Position numbers and translations under genes: made by a program. The notes beneath the pieces were generated by a model that saw nothing but the letters and a program-made list of their open reading frames with translations, was not told the DNA's origin and did no database searches. A stretch of 27,226 nucleotides of DNA from Perkinsus marinus ATCC 50983 (taxonomy: Eukaryota; Perkinsozoa; Perkinsida; Perkinsidae): assembly GCF_000006405.1 (NCBI RefSeq), contig NW_003217134.1:86550-113775 (forward strand), read 5' to 3'. Each line of letters starts with the position of its first letter. Position 1 is the first letter of the stretch. This document shows, one piece after another, positions 1-8,717 of this stretch.

Positions 1-899
1 ATTCGGTGGTAATTCAACTCCCGAGACTACTGGGCAGTTGTTGTGATTCAGTCGTCATTTAGCCTTTTAACTCCCCCCCCCCCCACTGCCGTCCCTAGGC
101 AGGTATCATTACACTACTCTGTACGTCACTACTTTATGAGGTCTGTAGGCTACTCATCGTAGTTTAATGTTCCGGAAGTCTGAGTGGTGTATGGGAGAGT
201 CGCAGCTCAAATATGTGACGAGTGGGTTAGTAATGTCTAGGAAATTGTACTCCTCTACTCATGATCCTCCACAATCGTCCCTATTGCACAATATCCTACA
301 AGCTGTGCTGAAGCCTAGGCTAGCTACTATGCTATGCTAATATAATGATAAAACTGATGATAAGGTGCTCAATGTATTGATGTTGCTTTCAGCCTATCAA
401 TTCCCACTATTATTATTATCTCGATCTTCAAGATTTGATGTTGAGATGGATAATGGAGAGTCTAGATATACCACGAATAACTGTTGTACAGTCCCAAAGT
501 CGTTCTTCGATGGAGCTTATCCTCTCTCATTGTGTTTGGTCTCATCCTGTCTTCGGGTGTTTGTTATTTTGATCATCCGTAGGTAAGTTGCGGGATAGTT
601 GCGACGTTCTATAGAGCATAGATGATGATGATCATGTAATTGCTATGATTGGCTTTAGGATGTTCTCTTTCTTTGGAAGGCCCCCTTAGCGTCGTCTTTA
701 GTGTTGTGTTGAAGGCTAGTGGGCAGCAGTAGTGAGAATATTGAAATTGTTCCGCGAAAAGAGGAGTAGACTCAAGGAGAGATGTGGCATTGGCGGAAAC
801 AGGTCCTTCTTGCACGTGTGGAAAGGAGGCTCTAGAAGTTAGCAAAGGAGTGGTATAGAATTTCCTACACCGACTTCGTTATCACACTGTATCAGTAAC
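1..899. other. no resolved gene; C-run near left edge
   Basis: I could not assemble a gene here. A homopolymer run of about 13 C lies near position 72-84. Short stretches read like protein, for example a plus-strand frame around 430-585 and another around 780-890, but I could not join them with compatible splice phases. They may be exons of the gene whose end is proposed at 900-1160. Confidence 0.3.
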
Positions 900-1160
900 A
901 GAGGCACTAGGTAGAAACTACCAGGTTCTATGGTATTGACTCAGTGATGAGTAGAAAAAATCTCCGCTGTGCGGAAAGATATCTTGCTGAGAGGAGGACT
1001 GATGGTTCGTTTGTGCGACAGTTGGTATCGGATGAGATGGGACATGGTGATTGTGATACTGCGGAGTGAGGCGGAGTTGGAGCATATCTTTGCGCACAGC
1101 GAAGAATTTGTGTGGGAAGGAAATCTCAAGGAAAAGGGCAGTGGAATCCTCCAGCTGTAA
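900..1160 (+). CDS. possible 3' exons of an unrecognised gene
   Basis: Two overlapping plus-strand frames look protein-like. One is rich in charged residues (SRKNLRCAERYLAERRTDG, then FVRQLVSDEMGHGD). The other ends with EEFVWEGNLKEKGSG and stops at 1158-1160. A 53-nt GT-AG intron beginning after GGACATG near 1045 would join the first frame to a third reading that runs into repeat R1. I cannot tell which exon model is right and recognise no family. Seen: open frames with non-repetitive composition. Inferred: that they belong to a real gene. Confidence 0.25.
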
Positions 1161-1176
1161 ACCAGTGCGAAAAAAT

Positions 1177-1310
1177 GTGCACATGGTCAACTACAGATGT
1201 TAGTCATAAATTTTGAGGAAATTTCGCGAAATTCTCTTGAATGTGAATTTGTATTATTAGTGAGGAAACTCCCGAGCTCAGGTGAGGAAAGTTGTTCTGC
1301 TGTTGTGAAC
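1177..1310 (+). repeat. family R copy 1
   Basis: The copy starts with the family head (GCACATGGTCAACTAC), continues through the AT-rich AAATTTTGAGGAAATTT body and ends with the tail GTGAGGAAACTCCCGAGCTC. It lies just after the candidate exons at 900-1160 and may itself be an intron, since it begins GTGCAC. Confidence 0.6.
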
Positions 1311-1546
1311 TGGGTTGACTCGGACGATACAAGAGTTTGTTGACCTAGTACTACCACTGTGCTTTCGATGGGTCGACATTGGATCTTTTTTCTCGGTTCG
1401 TGCTTGTTGCTAACGGAATTTTTATTGGGAAAGGAGGTTGCTAATTGCGTAAATTACGACGACAGTCATGAGGGGTTTTAGTTTTATTTTCACTGTATAT
1501 GTGCCGCTCAACGATGTCATTGTGTGTAGTTTTTTAACACTTTGAG

Positions 1547-2365
1547 ATGGCCACAGACGAATCAGTTCAAGTGGGTACTCCTGAAGCCGTGATAGAAGAG
1601 ATAGGTGGTGATGCCGTTGGAGTAACTGCATAGTTGAGCACTGTCGTGTTGGGTAGGAGGGTCCCGGAGTCAATGTGAAGTTGATGCAGCGTCACCATAT
1701 ATTTTTATAAGAGAACATGCCTGGTTCTGCACACCAGATGTGAAGGTGGGTAGGGGTCATTGTGTGGCTTGTTGTTGTTGTATATGTTGTTGTTGTATAT
1801 GTTGTTGTTGTATATGTTGTTGTTGTATATGTTGTTGTTGTATATGTTGTTGTTGTTGTTGTTGTTGTTGTTGAGGGCAGGGACTTGGCCTATTTCTAGT
1901 ATGGTCCCGTTGCCCCTGAGTCTGGACTCAGTAAGAGCCTTAGCACATGGGCAGCCACCTAAAAGAGTACGTCAGTACAGATTGTTTTTTTTAAAGAATT
2001 TAAAGAATAAAAAGAATACATAATAACTATTCAATAAAAGACTACTCAAATGGAAGAGTACTCAATGAAAGATTACTCAATGAAAGACTACTCAATGACA
2101 GATTACTCAATTGTATCAACAGTACTGCCTAGTACAGATTGTCGGACACACTGACCACCGCTAACCATCTTGCTCAACCACCTCAGTGACTTTGAACATT
2201 TAACACGACCACCCTTATTGCTTCCTTACAGCAACTACAGATAGCCAGAAAGGGCGTTGTTGTTGTATGTGTTGTTGTTGTATATGTTGTTGTTGTATAT
2301 GTTGTTGTTGTTGTTGTTGGTGTTGTTGTTGTTGTTGTATATGTTGTTGTTGTTGTCGGTGTATA

Positions 2366-2398
<33 letters not shown>

Positions 2399-5300
2399 CG
2401 GTGTATATGTTGTTGTTGTTGTTGTTGTATATGTTGTTGTTGCTGATGATTATGATTATGATAGGATTGGGTATTCAGGCACCTGGTCTCCTGACAATAT
2501 CAGAAAGTGCGTCTACGTTGCATTTTGAGCCGGACCCGCGGTTCGAACGTGTGCGGACGGAGGGGATGGGGGCTTACCAGGTAGGTTGTCAGACGCTCTA
2601 CCGTTGGACTACATTGTCTTCCAAGGTGTATGTTGATTTGAGAGATCTTGTAGAATGTGGAGCTGTTACTGTACCAACTAGCGAGCTCGAAGGAGAGCCT
2701 GTTCCTGAAGGTAGATAATTTAATTGCAGTCGTGTTGGTTGCATAAACTATCAGGAACGTTTGGTCACTACGGGAAGGCCGATCCAGACGAGAATGCAGC
2801 TCATTTTCTTCAACTACAGCTTAGCACACTGCATGGGCGTCGTAAACACCGAGTCGCCTCCTTTGATAGTGGGAGCCCATCACAGTCCATCTCGGACGAC
2901 AATGTTGTTGTTTTCCAAGTAGGTGTTTTTGATTATTATAAACAGAGTTGGAATATATATTTTACTCAGTTATCATACGAATTCGGGTAGAGGGGAAAAA
3001 TTTCGAAAATTGCTCCCAGAATTTTCATATTGTCACCAACAAATGTGCATATTTTCCCTTGTCAGTTCCCCAGTCGGGAAAAGTTGTATAGGATAGCACA
3101 TAGATTGATCGATATCATTGATGATATCGCGGAAGACCGTGAAGGTAATTCTGGCGAGAAGCAGCTTCCCGGAGTGTAGATGTTGGTGTTTTCTTAAGAA
3201 AGTATGAGAGCATAAAGTTTATGCTGTTTTTGTTGTATATATGCAATAAGGATATTTGCCTGCAATCCTAGTGGACACTACATAGTGTACTCGGCCTTCG
3301 TGAGGAAGGGGCGGAGCTCACTGAGTCCACGTCTATCGATTCGATCAATGAATTTAACATAGGTCCCCGGTTCGATCCCCGGGTAGGACATTTCTCCGTC
3401 ATTAAAGTTTTTCGTGCATATATTTCCGACCTGTTTGCAATGCGAACAGTTCGACATTCAGAGGAGTCGTTTGACGTATCTGGTAGCCTCCTACGCTTTG
3501 TAGTTAAGCCAGAATAATTCTGCACGCACGCACAACGCGAGAATTTGTGTTGTTGCGGTATATGCCCCGCTCGCTCCCCAATTCGCAGGAAGCGTTTTTG
3601 AAGCTCAGGAGAAGTCAAGTAGACACGTCGGATATGTTTGACATATGCACATGGTCAACTACGTTGGTGATAGTATATAAATTTTGAGGAATTTTGGGGA
3701 AATTTTGATAGTTTGTGAAAATTTCTGCTCGAATTCGTATAAGATTTGATAGTGAAGTTAGTGAAGAAACTCCTGGCCTCGAATATCGCTTCGTAGTCTA
3801 CATCATGTCTTCACTTAGTAAGAGAGAGCCCCGCAGAAATCAGTACACTTACGGAGGTGCCGGTCAGCTGCAGTACTGTAGTGGAGGAGCTCGCGAAGTT
3901 GGGCCTCGGCGACGGTGATAACCTCGTCGTGTTTGGGAATATTCATAGTTTTTACAGATGATAACGTTGAAGGTTCTGGTGACAGTAGGACACCGGGCAT
4001 TCCTCCGTCACCATCTAGGGTAAGTATTGTGTTCATGGTCAAGTGGAAATTCTGAGAGAATTTTTGGGAAAATTTTTCGAGCTTAGCTGAACTGAAAGCA
4101 AACATATATTTTCTCTACTCCAACATTGTGCAGGTTTCTGTGGTGGCTATCAGTGATATACAGGGATCTTCTTCTGAAGAGGGGGAGGAGGAGGATGAGT
4201 CAGCCGGCCCTGTGCTTACTATACCTGTGGATGACGAATGTGCATTGCAGTATATTCAAAAGTAGTATATATTTGTTTATTATGTGTGTGTGTGGAGATT
4301 CCACTAAAACAGCAGTGGGGAAAAGGTGCACATCGTAATTTTGATGTGTTGTTATTAATATAGAAATTTTGTTGAATTTACGGAATTTTCTGATGACTTC
4401 TGTACACGAATTCATATATAAACTTATATAATTATCTTTGGGAACTCCTGAGCGCAGCAGCTGAGAAAAGTGAACATATATTCCTACTCCAACACTATGT
4501 TCACTCCTGAGCTCAGTAGCTGAGGAAAGTAAACATATATTCCTACTCCAACACTGTGTTCACTCCTGAGCTCAGCAGCTGAGGAAAGTAAACATATATT
4601 CCTACTTCAACACTGTGTTCACTCCTGAGCTCAGTAGCTGAGGAAAGTAAACATATATTCCTACTTCAACACTGTGTTCACTCCTGAGCTCAGTAGCTGA
4701 GGAAAGTAAACATATATTCCTACTTCAACACTGTGTTCACTCCTGAGCTCAGTAGCTGAGGAAAGTAAACATATATTCCTACTCCAACACTGTGTTCACT
4801 CCTGAGCTCAGTAGCTGAGGAAAGTAAACATATATTCCTACTCCAACACTTGTTCACTCCTGAGCTCAGCAGCTGAGGAAAGTAAACATATATTCCTACT
4901 CCAACACTGTGTTCACTCCTGAGCTCAGCAGCTGAGGAAAGTAAACATATATTCCTACTCCAACACTGTGTTCACTCCTGAGCTCAGCAGCTGAGGAAAG
5001 TAAACATATATTCCTACTCCAACACTGTGTTCACTCCTGAGCTCAGCAGCTGAGGAAAGTAAACATATATTCCTACTCCAACACTGTGTTCACTCCTGAG
5101 CTCAGCAGCTGAGGAAAGTAAACATATATTCCTACTCCAACACTGTGTTCACTCCTGAGCTCAGCAGCTGAGGAAAGTAAACATATATTCCTACTCCAAC
5201 ACTGTGTTCACTCCTGAGCTCAGTAGCTGAGGAAAGTAAACATATATTCCTACTCCAACACTAAGGAGTATTTTATCTGCGTCGAATAACTAGAATCGGT

Positions 5301-6633
5301 TACCACACCTCGGCTACTGCATGAAAAATTCTACTTTTCCATAATTTCTGTTCACACATAACTAATTCTTATCGAGTAATATTGGAGTTTCACAACCCGT
5401 TTTACGTGAGGTTGCGAAATACTCTGTGAAAAAGGCGATATTGCAGTAGTCGTGAAATATGCTCATTTTTCATACCACTAGGGTGAAGAAACTCCATTTT
5501 ATGTATTCATAATAAAATACTGTATATTAGTAGTATACATTTTGTATATTGTGAAGCAAAAACCTGGAAACAGTAAAACAGCTGTATTGCATTCAGTCAC
5601 CTCGAAGCGAAAGACCCGTGGTTGTTGACGAGGAAAGCCGCCTCTGTACTGTCAGAGCATCTACCTATAATGTTGCGATTTACGGTATGATAGCGTTGAA
5701 GGTTAACGCGATGGTGATGTGTGTATTCTCAGCAATGGACATTATCGTACTCTCCGAAAGTGCATGGTATTTCCTTGGAGTACTTCTATAGGTAATTTCG
5801 TGGCGAGTGACGACGTTTTGATGGCTCCATGTTAGGCACATGGAGCGCATGCCGTGTCCATCTATTCTGTTAATCAAAGATACGGAAGGAACGGTATTTG
5901 GTGCGCTGTGTATGGCGCAGTGGAGAAAATCTGGAAAGTTCTGCGGGAATGGTATGAACATATGTGGATAATTTTGTGGCGCAGTGACGGTTCAGGTGAG
6001 AGTTGGGTCTTCACTTTTGGAAAGCACGGCTATGAAAAAGGGAGTATAACAGTATATCCTTGGAGTAGCAAAAATGAGTTTTTTCAAGTAATAATTTTGT
6101 GGCGCGTGACTGTTTTTTTTCTTCGTATGTATTATTTTTCAGTATGGCGATGAACGCCGATTAGTAATAGGAGGTGGAGGGAAATCTGGACAGAGTGCGA
6201 TATGCATTTACGACTCTTGGCTCAGGGTAACATCAATACTCCTTGTCGGGAAAATATGAAGTACATATATATAATGTATATTATATTTGTGCATATTTTT
6301 TCATAAAAAAATTTGTTTGTTTTTATACACTTTGGAATTTACACAATATGTTGCAATTTTTGTTCATGCATACGTCGTGTCACCTCTACCGAATGAATGC
6401 TAATAAGTAGACTATGTGAGTAATGACCTACATGGTGGGAAATACTCTCTCGATAGATGGTGTGAACATAGGGTGTGTAGTAATCGAATAGTAGAGGTTG
6501 AGATTGTTGTGGTATCATTCAGGGGTCTACTGGCAACTGTCTGACCTACAACTCGGCTCCGCTAGCCTCGAGTGAAGACTTTATAATACAAGACGTCGAA
6601 GTGTGGAGTTTGAATACTCCTGAGGACGATTAA
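1547..6633 (+). CDS. TLDc-domain protein, 14 exons (OXR1/TLDC-like)
   Basis: TLDc proteins are linked to oxidative-stress resistance and V-ATPase binding; that role is known for the family and inferred here. Exons with matching phases are 1547-1604, 2654-2710, 2755-2918, 3066-3144, 3589-3618, 3837-3914, 3958-4019, 4134-4261, 5597-5684, 5733-5791, 5836-5951, 5996-6087, 6143-6226 and 6523-6633, giving about 401 aa. The last six exons form a complete TLDc domain (about residues 225-395) with WTLSYSPKVHGISL, LLIKDTEGTVFGAL, WRKSGKFCGNGESWVFTF, VYPWSSKNEFFQYGD, LVIGGGG and the ending DFIIQDVEVWSL. Exons 2-8 encode an acidic, Ser-rich region. VVVFQFPSREKLYRIAHRL in exons 3-4 resembles the end of a PH/GRAM fold. 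The start at 1547 (MATDESVQVGTPEAV) and exons 1-2 are least certain; exons 9-14 are secure. Long introns carry repeats R2-R5, P1 and a tRNA-like sequence. Confidence 0.75.
1774..1873 (+). repeat. 15-bp minisatellite, TTGTTGTTGTATATG type
   Basis: Five head-to-tail units of GTTGTTGTTGTATAT are followed by a pure TTG run. The array lies in the putative first TLDc intron. Open frames reading MLLLY repeats through it are products of the repeat, not genes. Confidence 0.9.
2037..2111 (+). repeat. short tandem repeat, about 16-bp unit
   Basis: Four to five imperfect copies of ACTACTCAATGAAAG(A). The array is in the same putative intron, between the two TTG arrays. Confidence 0.75.
2255..2443 (+). 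repeat. second TTG/TATATG minisatellite
   Basis: A mixture of TTG runs and TATATG or TCGGTGTATATG spacers with the same period-15 logic as the array at 1774-1873 but more irregular. The two arrays are 380 bp apart and in the same orientation, so they may share an origin. Confidence 0.9.
2528..2622 (-). other. tRNA-like sequence, possible SINE head or tRNA relic
   Basis: On the minus strand an A-box match (TAGTCCAACGGTAGAGC) is followed about 60 nt later by a B-box-like ACGTTCGAACCGC. The acceptor and T stems do not pair well, so it is not a functional tRNA. A tRNA-derived SINE or a decayed tRNA gene are the likely explanations. Confidence 0.4.
2944..3060 (-). repeat. family R copy 2, reverse, in a TLDc intron
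   Basis: On the minus strand it reads ATGTGCATATTTTCCC in complement, the AAATTTT body, and the tail as the complement of GAGTTGGAATATATATTTTAC. It fills most of the 147-nt intron 2919-3065, which joins TTC-CAA to TTC-CCC in phase 0. Confidence 0.65.
3285..3395 (+). other. tRNA-like sequence inside a TLDc intron
   Basis: An A-box match (TAGTGTACTCGG) is followed by a strong B-box region (CCCCGGTTCGATCCCCGGG) about 85 nt from the A-box start, within the proposed 444-nt intron 3145-3588. No acceptor stem pairs with the 3' end. It is most likely a tRNA-derived SINE fragment; a tRNA gene with an intron is less likely. Confidence 0.4.
3648..3780 (+). repeat. family R copy 3, in a TLDc intron
   Basis: Head GCACATGGTCAACTAC, body with TATAAATTTTGAGGAATTT, middle CTGCTCGAATTCGTATAAG and tail GTGAAGAAACTCCTGGCCTC. 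It lies within intron 3619-3836. Confidence 0.7.
4031..4131 (+). repeat. family R copy 4, nearly a whole TLDc intron
   Basis: Intron 4020-4133 (114 nt, GTAAGT to GTGCAG) consists almost only of this repeat. The head is TTCATGGTCAAGTGG and the tail is AAACATATATTTTCTCTAC then CAACATTGTGCAG, so the repeat's own 3' end supplies the splice acceptor. The flanking exons join in frame (TCT-AGG / GTT-TCT). Confidence 0.75.
4325..4440 (+). repeat. family R copy 5, head and body
   Basis: A diverged head (TGCACATCGTAATTTTGATG), a GAATTTACGGAATTTTC body and a CGAATTCATATATAAAC middle lead directly into the 59-bp tandem array. The array is therefore the amplified tail of this copy. Confidence 0.55.
4441..5262 (+). 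repeat. 59-bp minisatellite, 14 units, inside a TLDc intron
   Basis: There are fourteen head-to-tail units. Each starts TTCACTCCTGAGCTCAG, continues with YAGCTGAGGAAAGTAAACAT and ends CTACTCCAACACTGTG. The first unit is the most diverged and one unit is a base shorter. Units differ only at a few sites (CAG/TAG, ACTCC/ACTTC), so the expansion is recent. Each unit holds the inverted repeat CTCAG-CAG-CTGAG. The array lies in the 1335-nt intron 4262-5596. The units are contiguous with no spacers, so it is not a CRISPR array. Confidence 0.97.
5383..5496 (+). repeat. family P fold-back element 1
   Basis: It begins TGGAGTTTCACAACCCG and ends GGTGAAGAAACTCCA, giving near-perfect terminal inversion, with the internal signature GCAGTAGTCGTGAAATATG. 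It lies in the TLDc intron after the 59-bp array. No convincing target-site duplication is visible. Confidence 0.85.
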
Positions 6634-6646
6634 CGATTAACGATGC

Positions 6647-6740
6647 TGGAGTTTCACAACTACCCGTTTGGTGATATGCAGTAGTCGTGAAATATATTTC
6701 TCACTAGTGTTTTTCATATCACTAGGGTGAAGAAACTCCA
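6647..6740 (+). repeat. family P fold-back element 2
   Basis: TGGAGTTTCACAACTACCCG to GGGTGAAGAAACTCCA with the same internal GCAGTAGTCGTGAAATAT. It starts 13 bp after the TLDc stop codon and is the only copy seen outside an intron. Confidence 0.85.
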
Positions 6741-6924
6741 ACATCATGTGATGATATTTGTAATACCTTTTACTATTATAACTGTTGCCAATCTGTCAAT
6801 ATTGTTCATAACTTTTTTTATTATTCACAATCATCAACAGCAGCATGAATTCTGCGTTATCACAGTATAATAATATCGGCGTTGTATTTTCGGGCGGGCG
6901 CGATTGTAAATTGGTGAGAAAATA

Positions 6925-7003
6925 TGCAACTACATGTGCTGGTGAGGAAAGTCCTGAGGTCAGCTAAGGGGAGGGAAGATATATATTCCCACTCCAACAC
7001 TGA
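6925..7003 (+). repeat. family R copy 6, shortened
   Basis: TGCAACTACATGTGCTGG is joined directly to the tail GTGAGGAAAGTCCTGAGG and ATATATATTCCCACTCCAAC; the AT-rich body is missing. It lies about 50 bp upstream of the SmE start. Confidence 0.6.
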
Positions 7004-7054
7004 TTTTGTTCCAAGGGGTTTTTGTTTTGTTACTACTACTACTCCGTAAACAAG

Positions 7055-8661
7055 ATGATGTCGAAGAGGAAGTTGCAGAAAATTATGACGATGCCGATTA
7101 ACCTGATATTCAGGTGAGTGAGTTGCCCGGTTGTAGTTAGCAGTAGAGGGAATTTTAGGTACCTCACTGAGAAGACGAGGATTGTTGTGTGGTTGTAATA
7201 AACATAATAATGTGCATTGTTGAATAGTAATGGAGTTTCACCACCCTAGTGATGTGAAAAACACTAGTGAAAAACATGTTTCACGACTATTGGAAGTCGC
7301 AAATATCGCGTTTTTCACGGAGTTTTACGCCACTTCACGTAAAACGGGTTGTGAAACTCCAATATAAAAGTTATAATAACAAATAATGGAGTTTCACCCG
7401 TTTTACGCGAAGAGAAATGTGAAATGTGTTTTTACTAGTGTTTTTGACATCACGGGTGAAACTCTAATAATATACCTGTGTTCAACTACATGTGTTGCTA
7501 GGAATATGAAAATTTTGAAAAATTATTGTTTGATTTTCGTAAATTTCTACCAAAAATAGTGAGGAAGCTCACGAACTGAGTTTAGGAAAGCAAACATATA
7601 TTCTCACAATGTTCCGTGTGGTTAGATACGATCATAAAGATCTTCGTATGGAGGGCGTCATCTTGGGTTTTGACGAATATATGAATGTTGTGTTGGACGA
7701 TGCGGAAGAGGTCCTAAAGGGGAAGAGTAAACACTTGTTATTGAATTTCATAAGGATGATATTGATAACCTACAAGGGTCTATTCCCAAGTAGAACTTGA
7801 AAATATAACTTTATATTTTTTATTGAATTTTGTAAGAGTGCTATTAATTTCATAAGGAAGTTGAGAAAAAATTACGTCCACTCCTCGTAATTTCTCAACG
7901 CATGCGAATGCCAGACGAGTTTAGGGGCGCAAATACTGCGAAACTTTTTTCAGAAGAAAAACGTTTTTTCTGTTTTGTTATTACTCAGGGAGTGTTGATA
8001 GTATAGAAACGCCATAGGGATCATCGACTGCTCTAAAATAGTATTTTCGTGCACTGAGAAATTACGAGTGGGTCTTTTTTTAACATTGTGTACTCGTGAA
8101 GTAGCACTTGAAAATAGAACTTTCCACTTGTCCTCAGATTTCGTAGTATGTTGAATGAAAGCATTCGCTTCCCTCACTGATACCGATTTGGATAGGAGTA
8201 TTCAGAGACCAACAAAAATTTCTCTAAAATTTTTTATATTGTCACGTTGCTGCTTATGTGAATATTTTCCCACGAGAGTAAGTGTAAAACTTTTTTCAAG
8301 GAAAATTTTTTGAGCAGTATCATGTTCTTAATATATGCATAATAACTATGCATTGATGGAAGCATCGCTATGATGAGAGTGAAGAAATATGCATATGGTC
8401 AACTACATGTGTTTGTAGCTAAATGGGAAAATTCTGGTTAGACTTGATCCTGAAATAGTATATAAATTCCGCAAAGGAGTGAGAAAACTATTGTGAGCAG
8501 CTGAGAAAAGCGAACACATAGTCCTATTATAAGTGGTGGATGGGTACGTCGTGTAGGTTAACACTAAGAAGGATACTCGGAGGCCTGTGGGGCGGATCCT
8601 TCTAAAAGGAGATAATATAACACTGATGCACGCGGCTGGTAGTAGTAGTGCTGCTGCATAG
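7055..8661 (+). CDS. SNRPE: small nuclear ribonucleoprotein Sm E
   Basis: SmE is one of the seven Sm proteins that form the ring on spliceosomal snRNAs. Four exons (7055-7113, 7159-7194, 7626-7710, 8557-8661) give 94 aa; human SmE has 92. Visible parts are the N-terminal helix with [10 protein letters not shown], Sm1 at about residues 28-58 ([20 protein letters not shown]) and Sm2 ([11 protein letters not shown], 72-82). The tail is short and Ala/Ser-rich. All phases agree across the introns (45, 431 and 846 nt). Intron 2 holds P3, P4 and R7; intron 3 holds R8 and R9. The third donor (GAG/GTCCTA) is a poor match to the other donors in this window, so that junction could be off by a few bases. 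A start at 7058 is equally possible. The next gene begins only 56 bp after the stop. Confidence 0.9.
7231..7361 (-). repeat. family P fold-back element 3
   Basis: Both ends carry TGGAGTTTCAC inversions. Internal signatures (CACGACTA, GCGTTTTTCACGGAG) are in the opposite orientation to elements 1 and 2. It lies in SmE intron 2. Confidence 0.85.
7387..7466 (+). repeat. family P fold-back element 4, short
   Basis: TGGAGTTTCACCCGTTTTACG to CACGGGTGAAACTC, 80 bp, with its middle shortened. It lies 25 bp after element 3 in the same SmE intron. Confidence 0.8.
7489..7607 (+). repeat. family R copy 7, in SmE intron 2
   Basis: Head TCAACTACATGTGTTGC, AAATTTTG body, tail GTGAGGAAGCTCACGAACTG and GCAAACATATATTCTCAC. 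It ends about 20 bp before the splice acceptor at 7625. Confidence 0.65.
8190..8278 (-). repeat. family R copy 8, reverse, in SmE intron 3
   Basis: The complement of the R body and head: AACAAAAATTTCTCTAAAA, TATATTGTCAC and TGTGAATATTTTCC. It resembles copies 2 and 10. Confidence 0.5.
8391..8530 (+). repeat. family R copy 9, in SmE intron 3
   Basis: Head GCATATGGTCAACTACATGT, middle GACTTGATCCTGAAATAG, tail GAGCAGCTGAGAAAAGCGAA. It ends about 25 bp before the acceptor at 8556. Confidence 0.65.
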
Positions 8662-8686
8662 TAGTAGTAAAACGAAGAGTTTGATG

Positions 8687-8699
8687 GTTTTCTCTGCAG
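8687..8699 (+). promoter_or_regulatory. candidate trans-splice acceptor for the YccF gene
   Basis: A pyrimidine tract TTTTCTCTGCAG sits 18 bp before the ATG at 8718 and only 26 bp after the SmE stop. Perkinsus and dinoflagellates add a spliced leader to mRNAs, so an AG acceptor in so short an intergenic gap fits. This is an inference from position and sequence. Confidence 0.4.
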
Positions 8700-8717
8700 T
8701 GTTGTGTTGGTTTAATT

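Noticed and set aside
1760-2718. Open frames encoding MLLLY repeats
   Set aside because: They are translations of the TTG/TATATG minisatellites and continue only by the absence of stops in the repeat.
3715-3918. Plus-strand frame reading SSLSKREPRRNQYTYGG
   Set aside because: It overlaps repeat R3 and conflicts with the exon 3837-3914 frame that joins the rest of the TLDc gene.
4441-5262. Regular 59-bp repeats, at first sight CRISPR-like
   Set aside because: Units are contiguous with no unique spacers and match the tail of a dispersed intronic repeat; the context is eukaryotic.
7609-7800. 63-codon open frame as a stand-alone gene
   Set aside because: Only its centre (7626-7710) is coding: it is SmE exon 3. 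The ends are intron sequence.
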